A stretch of DNA of 60,650 bases, from the NCBI RefSeq assembly GCF_030063135.1, contig NZ_JASISO010000051.1:1-60650 (forward strand). The letters run 5' to 3'. A model generated the notes under the pieces. It searched no databases. It saw only the letters and a list, made by a program, of their open reading frames with translations, and was not told the origin of the DNA. The stretch comes from Streptomyces sp. G-G2 (lineage in GTDB: Bacteria > Actinomycetota > Actinomycetes > Streptomycetales > Streptomycetaceae). This document shows positions 21,585 through 29,608 of the stretch, one piece after another (positions within the stretch are counted from its first letter, which is position 1; every line of letters begins with the position of its first letter). Both the position numbers and the translations under genes were made by a program.

Positions 21585-22757
21585 TCAGTCGGTGTTTGCA
21601 CCCTCGACCCGAACGACGACAAACAGGTCCCCCGGCTCCCCACCGTTCCTACCGGGCCAGCCCAGACCTCTGAGTCGCAGTCGCTGCCCGGGCCTTACTC
21701 CTGGCGGAATCCGGATCCGGTGGGCAGTTTCTGCAGAGACCTCGCCGGTTCCTCGACAGGACTCGCAGTCCGGTGCGACGTCCGCGTCGGCTGTGGAAGC
21801 GCAGTCCGGGCATGGGCTCCGGTCGGTGAGGAGAAGCTTTGTGACTGCACCGAAGGCCGTGATGCGAGGGCTCACGGCGGATCGGACGTACCTGTCCGGC
21901 CCGCGGGTGGGCAAGTCCTCGTCGAAGTACCGCCGGTCAATCTCGCGCAGGGCAAGCATGACCTCGAAGGCGTCGGCGGGGCGGTCGTCGGGGTTCTTGG
22001 CCAAGAGTCGGGCTACGAGTGCCACCAGTTCCGGCGGGGTGGCGAGCCGAAGTTTGAGCAAAGGGGCTGGCTGCTCGTTGAGGTGCTGGTTGATCAGATG
22101 CCAGGAGGTCCCGGGGAAGGGCGGCTGCCCGGTGATCATCTCGTAGAGCACGCATCCGAGCGAGTACAGGTCGGACCGGTGGTCGAAGGCGCCGTTGAAG
22201 CACTCGGGTGCCATGTAGGCCGGGGTGCCGATCAGGACGCCGGTGGTGGTGATGTCGTGTCTGGCGTCGTTGCTCTTGGTGATGCCGAAGTCGACGACCG
22301 TTGCTTTGCCGCTGGAGCGGACAACGATGTTGGACGGCTTGATGTCGCGGTGGGTCAGGCCTGCCTCATGTGCGGTTCCCAGAGCGTCGGCGACACAGGC
22401 TGCTGTGCGCACGAGCTCGGGCAGGGGTAGTCGCCCGCCTTTCAGTAGCACGCTGAGCGGCTCTCCGCGAAGGAGCTCCATCACCAGGTAGGCGTACAGC
22501 CGCCCGTCGTGTTTCGCGGAGCCGAAGTCGTGCACGGTGACGATGTGCGGGTGGGACAGACCGCCGGCGACCGCAGCTTCGCGGGCGAACCGGGCCACCT
22601 GCCGGTCGCTGTTCGTGCCGCCGTCCTCGCTGAGGACCTTGACCGCCACCAGCCGGTCGACCTTGGGGTCGTGTGCCTTCCAGACCTGCCCGAACCCGCC
22701 CGCGCCGATCGGTCTGATCAGCCGGTAGCGGCCGTCCAGCACGGTCCCTTCCTGCAC
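21585..22757 (-). CDS. Ser/Thr protein kinase fused to DnaJ-type zinc finger and C-terminal domain
   Basis: 390 aa from GTG at 22757, chosen because GGAGG lies seven bases upstream. The kinase domain spans about 8-265: glycine loop GAGGFGQV, catalytic HRDIKPSN, metal-binding DFG (VDFGITKS), and MAPE activation segment end, all intact. The C-terminus is not a sensor or PASTA domain. Instead it has CPDCAS...CESCRGTGEV (CxxC and CxxCxGxG-like) followed by IRIPPGVRPGQRLRLRGLGWPGRNGGEPGDLFVVVRVE, the signature end of DnaJ. There is no J domain and no membrane segment. I infer a cytosolic kinase targeted to unfolded or chaperone-bound substrates; the fusion is unusual. Confidence 0.92.
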   Translation of the reverse strand: MQEGTVLDGRYRLIRPIGAGGFGQVWKAHDPKVDRLVAVKVLSEDGGTNSDRQVARFAREAAVAGGLSHPHIVTVHDFGSAKHDGRLYAYLVMELLRGEPLSVLLKGGRLPLPELVRTAACVADALGTAHEAGLTHRDIKPSNIVVRSSGKATVVDFGITKSNDARHDITTTGVLIGTPAYMAPECFNGAFDHRSDLYSLGCVLYEMITGQPPFPGTSWHLINQHLNEQPAPLLKLRLATPPELVALVARLLAKNPDDRPADAFEVMLALREIDRRYFDEDLPTRGPDRYVRSAVSPRITAFGAVTKLLLTDRSPCPDCASTADADVAPDCESCRGTGEVSAETAHRIRIPPGVRPGQRLRLRGLGWPGRNGGEPGDLFVVVRVEGANTD

Positions 22758-22870
22758 GACTCCCCCTCCGGTGGTCACCGCGACGCACGGTGTCTACCAG
22801 GCGTGTACCCGTCACGCTACGCCGCAGGAACCACTTGCGGCAGGGAACTTCGTCGGGCGTCATCAGCTGG

Positions 22871-23758
22871 TCAAGCGGTGGTGCGCAGCGGAAGGGGCGC
22901 GTTGGGGACCAAGGCGGCCGTTCCGGCCTGCCGGGCGGCACGTTCCGCACGGGCCCGCCGGAGGGCGGCCGCCTCGGTGGCGGCGGCTTCACGGCGCCGC
23001 TGAAGATGGGCAGCGTTGATCGGGGCCGGCGCATCGTCGACCGCAACCTCCGTCTCCGGAAATACCCTCCGGCTGTGCTCGCGCATCGCCCTGGTCTGCC
23101 GTTCGATCGCCTCGGTGACGCCCGAGCGGACGTGTTGGGCACGCGGGACGGCCTGGTGGGCGGTGAGCGCCCGGTGGAAGCCGGGCGGGGCCATGTCGCG
23201 GGTCTTCACCGGCGTCTCGGGCGCGGTCGCAGCCTTGGGGGCGGTAGCCGCCTCACGGGGCGCCGGGGTCGTGGCGCCCACGGCCAGGACGCGGACGGTG
23301 CAGACCGCCTGGGTGCCGGCCGCGTCGTTCGCCGCGGCGACGATCCGGGAGCTGATCAGGCGCAGCTGCGTGGCGTACGCGGGCGAGTCCGGGCGCAGGT
23401 CCAGCTGTCCGGTCTCCGCGTGGAACGCGACAGCGGTGACGTGCACGGCGAGCTTCGGGGAGAGGCCGGCCGCGATGTCCGGCCACTGGTCCAGGATGCT
23501 GCCGCCGGCGGCCGGGACGTTCCAGGCGCGGTCGGCCATCAGGCCCTGGAGCACGGCGGCGAACCCGGTGGGCTCCCGGCCATCGACCCGGGCCGTTGTG
23601 GCGCGGGCTCGGCGCTTCGTCTTGCGGGTGCCGCCCTCGCCGCGGGCCTTGGCGGCCTCGCGCGCCTGGTGCAGCGCCACCCGGGCCAGGTCGACGCCCG
23701 ACAGCTCCGGGGCCGGCTGCTCGCTGCTGCTGGGGGTGGTGTTCAGGGTCTCGGTCAT
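22871..23758 (-). CDS. DciA-like (DUF721) protein, candidate helicase loader
   Basis: 295 aa from ATG at 23758 with AGGAGG five bases upstream. Residues about 22-155 match the DciA/DUF721 plan of actinobacteria: SGVDLARVALHQAREAAKARG, ...FAAVLQGLMADRAWNVPAAGGSILDQWPDIAAGLSPKL, then LRPDSPAYATQLRLISSRIVAAAN. DciA proteins load or activate the replicative DnaB helicase. The additional 130-residue C-terminus is helical and Ala/Arg-rich (QRRREAAATEAAALRRARAERAAR). It follows the winged-helix candidate initiator gene by nine bases, implying a replication operon. Confidence 0.85.
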   Translation of the reverse strand: MTETLNTTPSSSEQPAPELSGVDLARVALHQAREAAKARGEGGTRKTKRRARATTARVDGREPTGFAAVLQGLMADRAWNVPAAGGSILDQWPDIAAGLSPKLAVHVTAVAFHAETGQLDLRPDSPAYATQLRLISSRIVAAANDAAGTQAVCTVRVLAVGATTPAPREAATAPKAATAPETPVKTRDMAPPGFHRALTAHQAVPRAQHVRSGVTEAIERQTRAMREHSRRVFPETEVAVDDAPAPINAAHLQRRREAAATEAAALRRARAERAARQAGTAALVPNAPLPLRTTA

Positions 23759-23767
23759 CACGGCCTC

Positions 23768-25222
23768 CTACCGGCGTCCGACGGTCATCAGCGAGGTGCC
23801 GCTGACCAGCTTGCGTACGCGCTGCACCAGGTCAGCGCCGTAAATCTGCTCAGCGGCGGCCGGGCCGAGGGTGTCGAGCGTCATGACGACCTGGTCGGGC
23901 CTGCCGAGCATGAACTCCTGCCAGGCCACGGCCCGGAACTCCTTGAGCTCCTCCTCGCCGGGCACGTCAGGGCCGGTCTCGCTCGCGTCCTGGTGGCCGT
24001 CCGGGAGGTCGTACTGCGGCTGCTGGGGAGCGAACGCCTCAGCGACCATGCGGCGGACCGCCATGCTGCGCGGGGCGTGCCAGGCGCCCTCCCACTCCTG
24101 GTGGCGGGCCTTCTCCGCGCGGCGGGAGTCCCGGTACGCCTGGACAGCGCGCTCGCGGCCTTCCTCGGTCGGCCACAGGGCCACCGCACCGGCCAGCCGC
24201 CCGGCGAGGAACCCGGACGGGCGGTGCACGGTGCCGGGGGCGTCGCCGCAGTCGAGGAACGCGATGACCTGGTTGGCCGTCCAGCCCGCGTCCGAGACCT
24301 CCTTGAGGATCCAGGCGATCCGGGGCACCGCAGCGCGGCCCATCCACGGAACCTGCCGGATCAGCTCCGAGGCCAGCTGGAAGCGGCGCCCGACCGCGTT
24401 CAGCTTCCGGCTGCCGCGCTTGACCTTCTTCGGGGTGGGGGAATCGCTCTGCCCGCTTGCGAGCTTGCTCTCAGGGGGGAAGGAAGTAGTACCCGCAGAG
24501 GAAGACCCAGAGGAACCCACCTGCATTGGGGTGCAACGGACCTCACCCGAAACAGCCGTCACAACCCCCTGCTCAGCCCCCTTCCGAACCCCCTTCGCCG
24601 GGGCCTTCGAGCGCGGCTTGCGGACCTTCCGCGACGCCTTCCTGGCCAGCTTCGCCATCAGCTCCCGGCCGGCCTCCGCGATCCCGGTCATCGCCCGCGT
24701 GTACTCCGGAGCGGTGTCGTCCCGCAGCACCGTGCGGATTCCCAGCGCGACGTCGAACGCGGGCGGGATCATCCGCGCGAACTCCGACGCCTGCGCCGAC
24801 TCACCGCGGACCCGAGTGCCTCGTACGACGTACGCGAGCAGCCCGGCCTCCCTCAGCATCCCCAGGTGGTACTCCACCGACCGCTCTGACAGCCCGGTGC
24901 GGCGCACCAGGTACTCGATGCCCGGACGGCACGGGAACAGCTGGGCGAGCTCCTGGGCGACGCGCACCGTCGTCACGCCGAACGCGCGAGGGCCGTGCGA
25001 CCGGTGCCGCCGCGGCTTGTAGAGACCGGACCCGGCGACCCAGTGGACCGCCTGCATCCAGGAGTAGCCCTCGAGGGCGATCCGGCCCTCCGACGTCGAC
25101 AGCCACTGGGACGACTCCGGCACGAACAGGCCGGGCAACACGTCGACCGCGCCGTCGACCGGAGAGCCGGAGGTACGCGGGGAGGGGATCAGCACGGCGG
25201 CCGGTGCCGCCACGGCGCTCAC
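23768..25222 (-). CDS. Large winged-helix protein, candidate replication initiator
   Basis: 484 aa from GTG at 25222. Residues about 80-140 form a winged helix (GVTTVRVAQELAQLFPCRPGIEYLVRRTGLSERSVEYHLGMLREAGLLAYVVRGTRV). The middle is a basic low-complexity linker (RKASRKVRKPRSKAPAKGVRKG), and the C-terminal 220 residues are helical (ELIRQVPWMGRAAVPRIAWILKEVSDAGWTANQVIAFLDC). The gene heads an apparent operon with the DciA-like gene, and its upstream region has two DnaA boxes in helical phase. That makes it the best candidate for the internal-origin Rep. The assignment rests on context and HTH only; a transcriptional regulator is the alternative. Confidence 0.7.
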   Translation of the reverse strand: MSAVAAPAAVLIPSPRTSGSPVDGAVDVLPGLFVPESSQWLSTSEGRIALEGYSWMQAVHWVAGSGLYKPRRHRSHGPRAFGVTTVRVAQELAQLFPCRPGIEYLVRRTGLSERSVEYHLGMLREAGLLAYVVRGTRVRGESAQASEFARMIPPAFDVALGIRTVLRDDTAPEYTRAMTGIAEAGRELMAKLARKASRKVRKPRSKAPAKGVRKGAEQGVVTAVSGEVRCTPMQVGSSGSSSAGTTSFPPESKLASGQSDSPTPKKVKRGSRKLNAVGRRFQLASELIRQVPWMGRAAVPRIAWILKEVSDAGWTANQVIAFLDCGDAPGTVHRPSGFLAGRLAGAVALWPTEEGRERAVQAYRDSRRAEKARHQEWEGAWHAPRSMAVRRMVAEAFAPQQPQYDLPDGHQDASETGPDVPGEEELKEFRAVAWQEFMLGRPDQVVMTLDTLGPAAAEQIYGADLVQRVRKLVSGTSLMTVGRR

Positions 25223-25305
25223 CGGCCCACCGCCACGACAAGGCGGTGAGCGGACACGGACAGGCAGGCGCGAGCGATCATCCCGGCAGCCTCGGAGATT
25301 TCCCC

Positions 25306-25346
25306 TGTGGACAGAGTCCGGAGATCAGCGGCGGACCTGTGGACAA
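25306..25346 (-). promoter_or_regulatory. Pair of DnaA boxes
   Basis: TTGTCCACA (25338-25346, - strand) equals the preferred Streptomyces DnaA box, and CTGTCCACA (25306-25314) differs at the first position. Both point the same way, 84-124 bases upstream of the GTG at 25222. Confidence 0.7.
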
Positions 25347-25747
25347 CGAGAGGGGACCGGCGAGAGCCGTTCGACGCAGCTGCAGACGCCGCAGCTGCGC
25401 TCCGCGGCCCCACCCCGAAGGCGCCGCAGTTGTAGCTTCCTACCGGAAACCCCTCTTCCTGTACGAACCGCTCAAGAGGGGAGAATCCGGGCGCGAATCC
25501 CGTCACGCGGGACGATCGCCAGACCTGAACCGGGGTGAATCGGGCAGAGCCAAGCTGACAGAGGGACACGAGATCAGGCACTATGAAGAGACCAACTTCC
25601 ATATGCGTGGACTGACCGAGCCCCTAGCGGGGCTGGGGCAATCCGTTCGTGTGGATGTGTGGGCGCCCCCTCCGTGAGGAGCGGGCGACGGACGAAGAAC
25701 CAGAGGCGGCTTCCTTGCTTGCTTCCTTGTGGTGACTCGGACGGGTA

Positions 25748-25845
25748 GTGCGGACAGCCCTCGGGCTGGACGTGGTGCGGACGGCTTTTGGGCCGGTCGT
25801 GCGGAGTTCCGTTGGCCCTGCCAGGGGCCGGTGGGACGGTGCGGA
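25748..25845 (+). repeat. GTGCGGA direct repeats
   Basis: GTGCGGA starts at 25748, 25775, 25799 and 25839 (spacings 27, 24 and 40). They lie in the probable origin region and may be weak iterons. Confidence 0.45.
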
Positions 25846-26040
25846 AGCTCCCTGCCAGGGGAGCGACTGCGGTACTGCTCGGTCCTCGCGGACCGGTGGT
25901 GCGACCCGCTTTCCAAGGCGGGGTACTGCGATATGTGAAGACCAGCTCGCTGAGCTGGAGCCCAGAACCGGTGCCAACCGGGGACTGGGCGGGCCGACCT
26001 GGTTTATGAGACCGGGCGGCGAGACGGGCCGCGCGAGGCC

Positions 26041-26066
26041 GAAGTGGATTTCCAGTCCACTTTTTT
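26041..26066. terminator. Intrinsic terminator with T-run
   Basis: AAGTGGA and TCCACTT pair around a seven-base loop, followed by TTTTT; this is one of the few hairpins here with a U-tract. Outer arms GGCCGCGCG/CGCGCGGCC extend it. It lies about 90 bases beyond the stop of the small XRE gene, with the T-run in the + direction, so it may shield that gene or the origin. Confidence 0.6.
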
Positions 26067-26155
26067 GGCGCGCGCGGCCGATGGCCTAGGTCATCCCGAC
26101 CCCCTCGATACCGAAGGCGGAGTCGGCGAACCCGGAAACGGCCGGGACTGTGAAG

Positions 26156-26425
26156 TCATCCCTCATCGGAGGCCCCCTCGACGGCGGCATCCGGATACTT
26201 CACGGCCAGCCTCCGAAGGAAATGTGCGTACGCGAGTCGATTCCCTCGGTGAGGCTGGGCGGCGCCGGCTTCCCAGCGCACGATCGCCAACCGCTTGACG
26301 CCGATGGCCTCGGCGACTTCGGCCTGGGTGAGGCCGGCGGCGAGCCGGAGCTTCCTTCGGGCCTTGAGCGTGGGGAGGGTGTCCTCCTCCACCAGGGCGT
26401 CAATTCGCCTCAGCGGATCAGACAT
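26156..26425 (-). CDS. Small XRE-family HTH protein related to the Tap N-terminus
   Basis: 89 aa from ATG at 26425, GGAGG five bases upstream. The HTH RKLRLAAGLTQAEVAEAIGVKRLAIVRWEAGAAQPHRGNRLAYAHFLRRLAVKYP lines up closely with residues 25-80 of Tap (RLRAAHGLTIDEVATALKVRRATVSGWESG...YARLLAQLAELYP), including the spacing to the final LYP/KYP. It is therefore a free-standing copy of that DNA-binding module and could compete for the tap operators. It is monocistronic, with a long non-coding stretch on each side. Confidence 0.85.
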   Translation of the reverse strand: MSDPLRRIDALVEEDTLPTLKARRKLRLAAGLTQAEVAEAIGVKRLAIVRWEAGAAQPHRGNRLAYAHFLRRLAVKYPDAAVEGASDEG

Positions 26426-26904
26426 CGGGACCTCCACCGTAGGGGATGATTCCCCAAAACATACATGGCCCGGACGATCTTCGCTAACGAGAACGAGCGT
26501 GTTGCCGCACGAGATACCGACCGACCCCACCCGACTCCCCACCCCTCGCCGATGACCGTTCCGTTCCTGACGTGAGAACGCGCAGGTAGAACCTCTTGGT
26601 GCCCCTGAAGCGGAACAGATTTCGAGCGGCAGTTCCAGCGCTCGCCGACTTGTAATTCCGCCCTTCCCGCCTGACGGGAAGCGAGCTCGTGAACCGTCCC
26701 GCCACACGGGACGGGGAGCGAACGCGGCGAGTGTGGCACGTGATCTGACGCGGTGTCTGGTGACATTGGGGGGTGACACTTGGATGTCACCCCCCAATGT
26801 CACCCCCCTTGTCCCCGCCTTGCGCGGTCCCCAGCAAGACGGCGCGAGGACACCGTTCTTCACGGCCTGGCTGCCAGGCGAACCGATCACGTCCAGCTGC
26901 TCCG
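26426..26904. promoter_or_regulatory. Intergenic region with a 46-bp perfect hairpin (26759-26804)
   Basis: At 26759-26804 two 20-bp arms (GGTGACATTGGGGGGTGACA and its exact complement) flank a six-base loop, with two GGTGACA half-sites per arm. It lies about 100 bases past the stop of the deaminase-like gene and could be a terminator or operator. The remaining sequence, about 480 bases in all, shows no gene. Confidence 0.6.
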
Positions 26905-27372
26905 TCATGCAAGGTCCCCCAGGTGCGCGTTGACCGACTTGGCGGACTTGGCCAGCTCGTGCAGTTCCACGACCACGACCCCGGCCTCCACCAGCTGCTC
27001 GTAGCCGACGCAGTCGTCGACGAACAGGCTCGGCTCGCGCCAGGCGATGGCCACCCGCGGAATTCCGGCGGCGAGGATGCGCTGCGCGCACGGGGTACGC
27101 GGCGAGTGCCGCTGGGAGCAGGGCTCCAGCGTGCTGTAGATCGTCGCCCCGGCGAGGCGCGGGTCACCCGCGGGCAGCTTCGCGAGCGCGGCCTCTTCCG
27201 CGTGCTCGTGCGGGTCGGCCTCCCGGGAGTAGCCGGAAGCGAGCTCGCTGCCGTCCTCGCCGACGATGACCGCGCCGACCGAGTAGGCACCTTCGGCCGG
27301 TGGGCACAGCGCGGCGAGGTCGATCGCGCGCTGCATCCAGCGCAGGTCCTGGTCTCGGTCGGGCGCGTACAT
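26905..27372 (-). CDS. RibD-type deaminase domain protein
   Basis: 155 aa from ATG at 27372, overlapping the upstream stop. The zinc-dependent deaminase signatures are present: HAEEAAL (HxE) and STLEPCSQRHSPRTPCAQRI (PCxxxxxxxxxC), with GAVIVGEDG before them. This is the cytidine/RibD-like deaminase fold, which in RibD deaminates a pyrimidine intermediate of riboflavin synthesis. Encoded separately but next to a RibD C-terminal-type reductase, it probably forms a two-subunit RibD-like enzyme for a pterin, riboflavin or modified-nucleoside precursor. Confidence 0.88.
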   Translation of the reverse strand: MYAPDRDQDLRWMQRAIDLAALCPPAEGAYSVGAVIVGEDGSELASGYSREADPHEHAEEAALAKLPAGDPRLAGATIYSTLEPCSQRHSPRTPCAQRILAAGIPRVAIAWREPSLFVDDCVGYEQLVEAGVVVVELHELAKSAKSVNAHLGDLA

Positions 27373-28052
27373 CAGCCGCGCTCCTTCGGGGCGTAGCGGA
27401 CGAAGACCACGTCGTCGATCGCCCGGACTTCCAGCACTTTCATCCGGGCCGTCGAACCGCCGGGGTAGTCGGCCGTGCCGAGGAAGCGGGCCGCCTCCGG
27501 CTGACCGACCAGCAGCGGCGCGATGGCCAGGTGCACCTCGTCGGCCAGGTCTGCGGCCATCAGCTGGGTGTGGATCGTGCCGCCACCCTCCACCATCAGC
27601 TGCCGGACGCCGCGGCGTCCGAGCTCATCGAGGACCAGGCCCCAGTCGAGGTCCGGCCCGACGCTGACGACGTCGGCGAGATCCCCGAGCGTCGCGCGGA
27701 CCTTCTCCACCGCGCTGTCGACGGTGACGACCAGCTTGTCGCCGCCGTGGTGCCAGAATTTGAGGTCGGCAGCCAGGTCCCCGGTGCGGGTGACCGTGAC
27801 CTTCAGCGGGTAGGCCGGCTTGCCGTCGGCGACGCGCTGAGCACGGCGCTCATCGCTGTTGACCAGCAGCCGAGGGTTGTCCCGGCGCATCGTGTTCGCG
27901 CCGATCAGGATGGCATCGGACTCCGCGCGGACCTGGTCGACGCGGTCGAAGTCGGCGGCATTCGACAGGCGCAGCCGCTCGGGGCTGGTGTCGTCCAGGT
28001 AGCCGTCGACCGACGTGGCGGCGGACAGTACGACGTACGGGCGGGCGGTCAT
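27372..28052 (-). CDS. RibD C-terminal / dihydrofolate-reductase-like reductase
   Basis: 226 aa from ATG at 28052 (TGATG overlap with the gene upstream). RPYVVLSAATSVDGYLDDTSPERLRLSN, AILIGANTMRRDNPRLLV and RQLMVEGGGTIHTQLM are the conserved strands and NADPH-binding EGGG of the RibD_C family. It reduces the ribosyl moiety of a pyrimidine or pterin intermediate in known relatives. Coupled by overlaps to the regulator upstream and the deaminase downstream, giving a three-gene operon common in Streptomyces. Confidence 0.9.
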   Translation of the reverse strand: MTARPYVVLSAATSVDGYLDDTSPERLRLSNAADFDRVDQVRAESDAILIGANTMRRDNPRLLVNSDERRAQRVADGKPAYPLKVTVTRTGDLAADLKFWHHGGDKLVVTVDSAVEKVRATLGDLADVVSVGPDLDWGLVLDELGRRGVRQLMVEGGGTIHTQLMAADLADEVHLAIAPLLVGQPEAARFLGTADYPGGSTARMKVLEVRAIDDVVFVRYAPKERG

Positions 28053-29488
28053 CAGATCAGGTCCGTTTCAGTCTCGTGGACGAGGGTGGCGTCGAAGGCG
28101 GTGCGGAATTCGCCGACCTCCGCGACGCGCTGCCAGGGGATCAGGGCCTTGTCGAGGCGGGCGAGTTCGTTGGTGATCCGGCCGGAGCCGGTGTCCTCCG
28201 CCACGGTCAGCGCGTACATGCCGATCGCGGCGGCCTGCTCCGGGGCGCGGGCGCCGGCCAGGGACACGGCCTGCCGCGCCATGTAGACGCCGCGGTCGCG
28301 GTGGTAGCCGTCCGGCATCATGCCGATCGCGGCGGCGTACCCGTCCGCGGCCTCATCGTGCTTGCCGAGAGCCTCCAGGCCCTGGGCGCGGTGAACTTCC
28401 AGATACGACGCGTTCAGCCACACACCCCACGGGGTGGGGTCGGAGGCCACGCCATCAAGGGCATTGCGGACGTCGTCGATCGCACGCTCACTCTCGTCAG
28501 CATCGCCGCGCAGCGCATGCCCGTACGCCTCGTACGTGCGCGCCACGGCGGCGAGCCGGCTGCGCGGCCGCGCCATGCCCTGAGCAGCCTCCGCGAGGTC
28601 GACCACGTCGACCAGGTCCGCGACGTCACCGGCCAACTGCGCCTTGCGGGCCATCACGTACGTGGTCAGGTCCTGGTCCCCGACCGTTTGTGACCACTGC
28701 ATCGCCCGGTCCAGCCAGAACGACGCGGCCTTCGGATTACCGAGGTCCTGGTAGAGCCAGGACAGGAACTCGCCGTACTGCGTCTGGAGCTCCATCAGGT
28801 CGCGCCGGTCGACGCCCTTCGCGTCCCGGCGCAGCTCCTGAATGACCTGGATGTGGTCGCGCGTCGCGCTGACCGCATGCCGGGGCCCGAGCAGGTTGTC
28901 GTTGTCGATCAGCAGACGGCGGGTACGACGCAGGTGCTCCACCGGCGTCGATCCGTACGTCGACGCGGCCCGTGCCCTACGAACGAGACCGGGCACGACA
29001 CCCGAGTCCGCAGCAGCCGGCGAACCCGCGCCGACCGCAGCAGCGGCTCCCAGCCCCGCCCCCGTGCGCAGCAGCGCACGCCGATTCATAGCCACCCAGA
29101 CCACCGACCCATCACGTAGACGACATGGGACCGAGATCCCCTCACCGTCCGACGCTGCCTGGTCAGCCACCGCCAAGGCCAGGCCGACCGATGACTTGGC
29201 CACATGAACGGGCGGATTGGCCACATGGCCACGCTCGTCACCGATCCGCTCCCAGAGGCGGAGCAGCATCCCGCTGGCGCCCAGAGCGGCGTCCAGGATT
29301 GCCGCCTGAGTGCGGTCGGCCATGCGCTCCGCTCGCTCGAATCGCCCCAGGTGAGCGTGGTCGATGCGGGTCGGCTTCGAGAGTTCGCGGAGGCTGAGGC
29401 CCCGCGAAGTCCGGAGCTCGCGCAGCTGGTAGCCCCAGTTGTGCAGGGGGGACACCCAGGGCGTCAACTCCCTCGGTTTCTGCGCCAT
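28052..29488 (-). CDS. XRE-family regulator with TPR-like C-terminus
   Basis: 478 aa from ATG at 29488. Residues about 20-65 are the HTH (LRELRTSRGLSLRELSKPTRIDHAHLGRFERAERMADRTQA). A twin-Arg-like hydrophobic stretch, RRALLRTGAGLGAAAAVGAG, follows at about 135-155. The rest is TPR-like helix pairs (YGEFLSWLYQDLGNPKAASFWLDRAMQWSQ, AARTYEAYGHALRGDADESERAIDDV). Such regulators often control the adjacent RibD-like genes. TGGCCACAT sites lie upstream (29510-29534) and inside the gene (29197, 29218) and may be its own operators. Confidence 0.85.
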   Translation of the reverse strand: MAQKPRELTPWVSPLHNWGYQLRELRTSRGLSLRELSKPTRIDHAHLGRFERAERMADRTQAAILDAALGASGMLLRLWERIGDERGHVANPPVHVAKSSVGLALAVADQAASDGEGISVPCRLRDGSVVWVAMNRRALLRTGAGLGAAAAVGAGSPAAADSGVVPGLVRRARAASTYGSTPVEHLRRTRRLLIDNDNLLGPRHAVSATRDHIQVIQELRRDAKGVDRRDLMELQTQYGEFLSWLYQDLGNPKAASFWLDRAMQWSQTVGDQDLTTYVMARKAQLAGDVADLVDVVDLAEAAQGMARPRSRLAAVARTYEAYGHALRGDADESERAIDDVRNALDGVASDPTPWGVWLNASYLEVHRAQGLEALGKHDEAADGYAAAIGMMPDGYHRDRGVYMARQAVSLAGARAPEQAAAIGMYALTVAEDTGSGRITNELARLDKALIPWQRVAEVGEFRTAFDATLVHETETDLI

Positions 29489-29509
29489 CCCGCCCCAATC
29501 CTGTGGCTG

Positions 29510-29534
29510 ATGTGGCCAGTCCGCCCGGCCACAT
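29510..29534. promoter_or_regulatory. ATGTGGCCA-N8-GGCCACAT operator upstream of the RibD-like operon
   Basis: The inverted repeat lies 22 bases before the ATG at 29488. Two direct copies of TGGCCACAT occur within the same gene at 29197-29205 and 29218-29226, 21 bases apart. Confidence 0.6.
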
Positions 29535-29608
29535 GTCAGATCTGGAACTTGCAGCTCCTCGGGACTAGAACCGAGTCATCGGGTTCTTGAGTCCAGCGAG
29601 GGGGTTGA

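Larger units (their letters stand above)
25223..26022. other. Probable internal replication origin region
   Basis: This is the longest gene-free stretch here. It holds a TTGTCCACA DnaA box on the - strand (25338-25346) and a variant CTGTCCACA (25306-25314), 32 bases or three helical turns apart. Further upstream are four direct GTGCGGA repeats (25748, 25775, 25799, 25839) and a less G+C-rich patch (about 25560-25610). It lies upstream of the candidate initiator and DciA-like genes. I see no credible gene in it. Confidence 0.6.

Noticed and set aside
26426..26758. Small - strand frames upstream of the XRE gene
   Set aside because: Codon bias is absent and there is no ribosome site; best read as control DNA.
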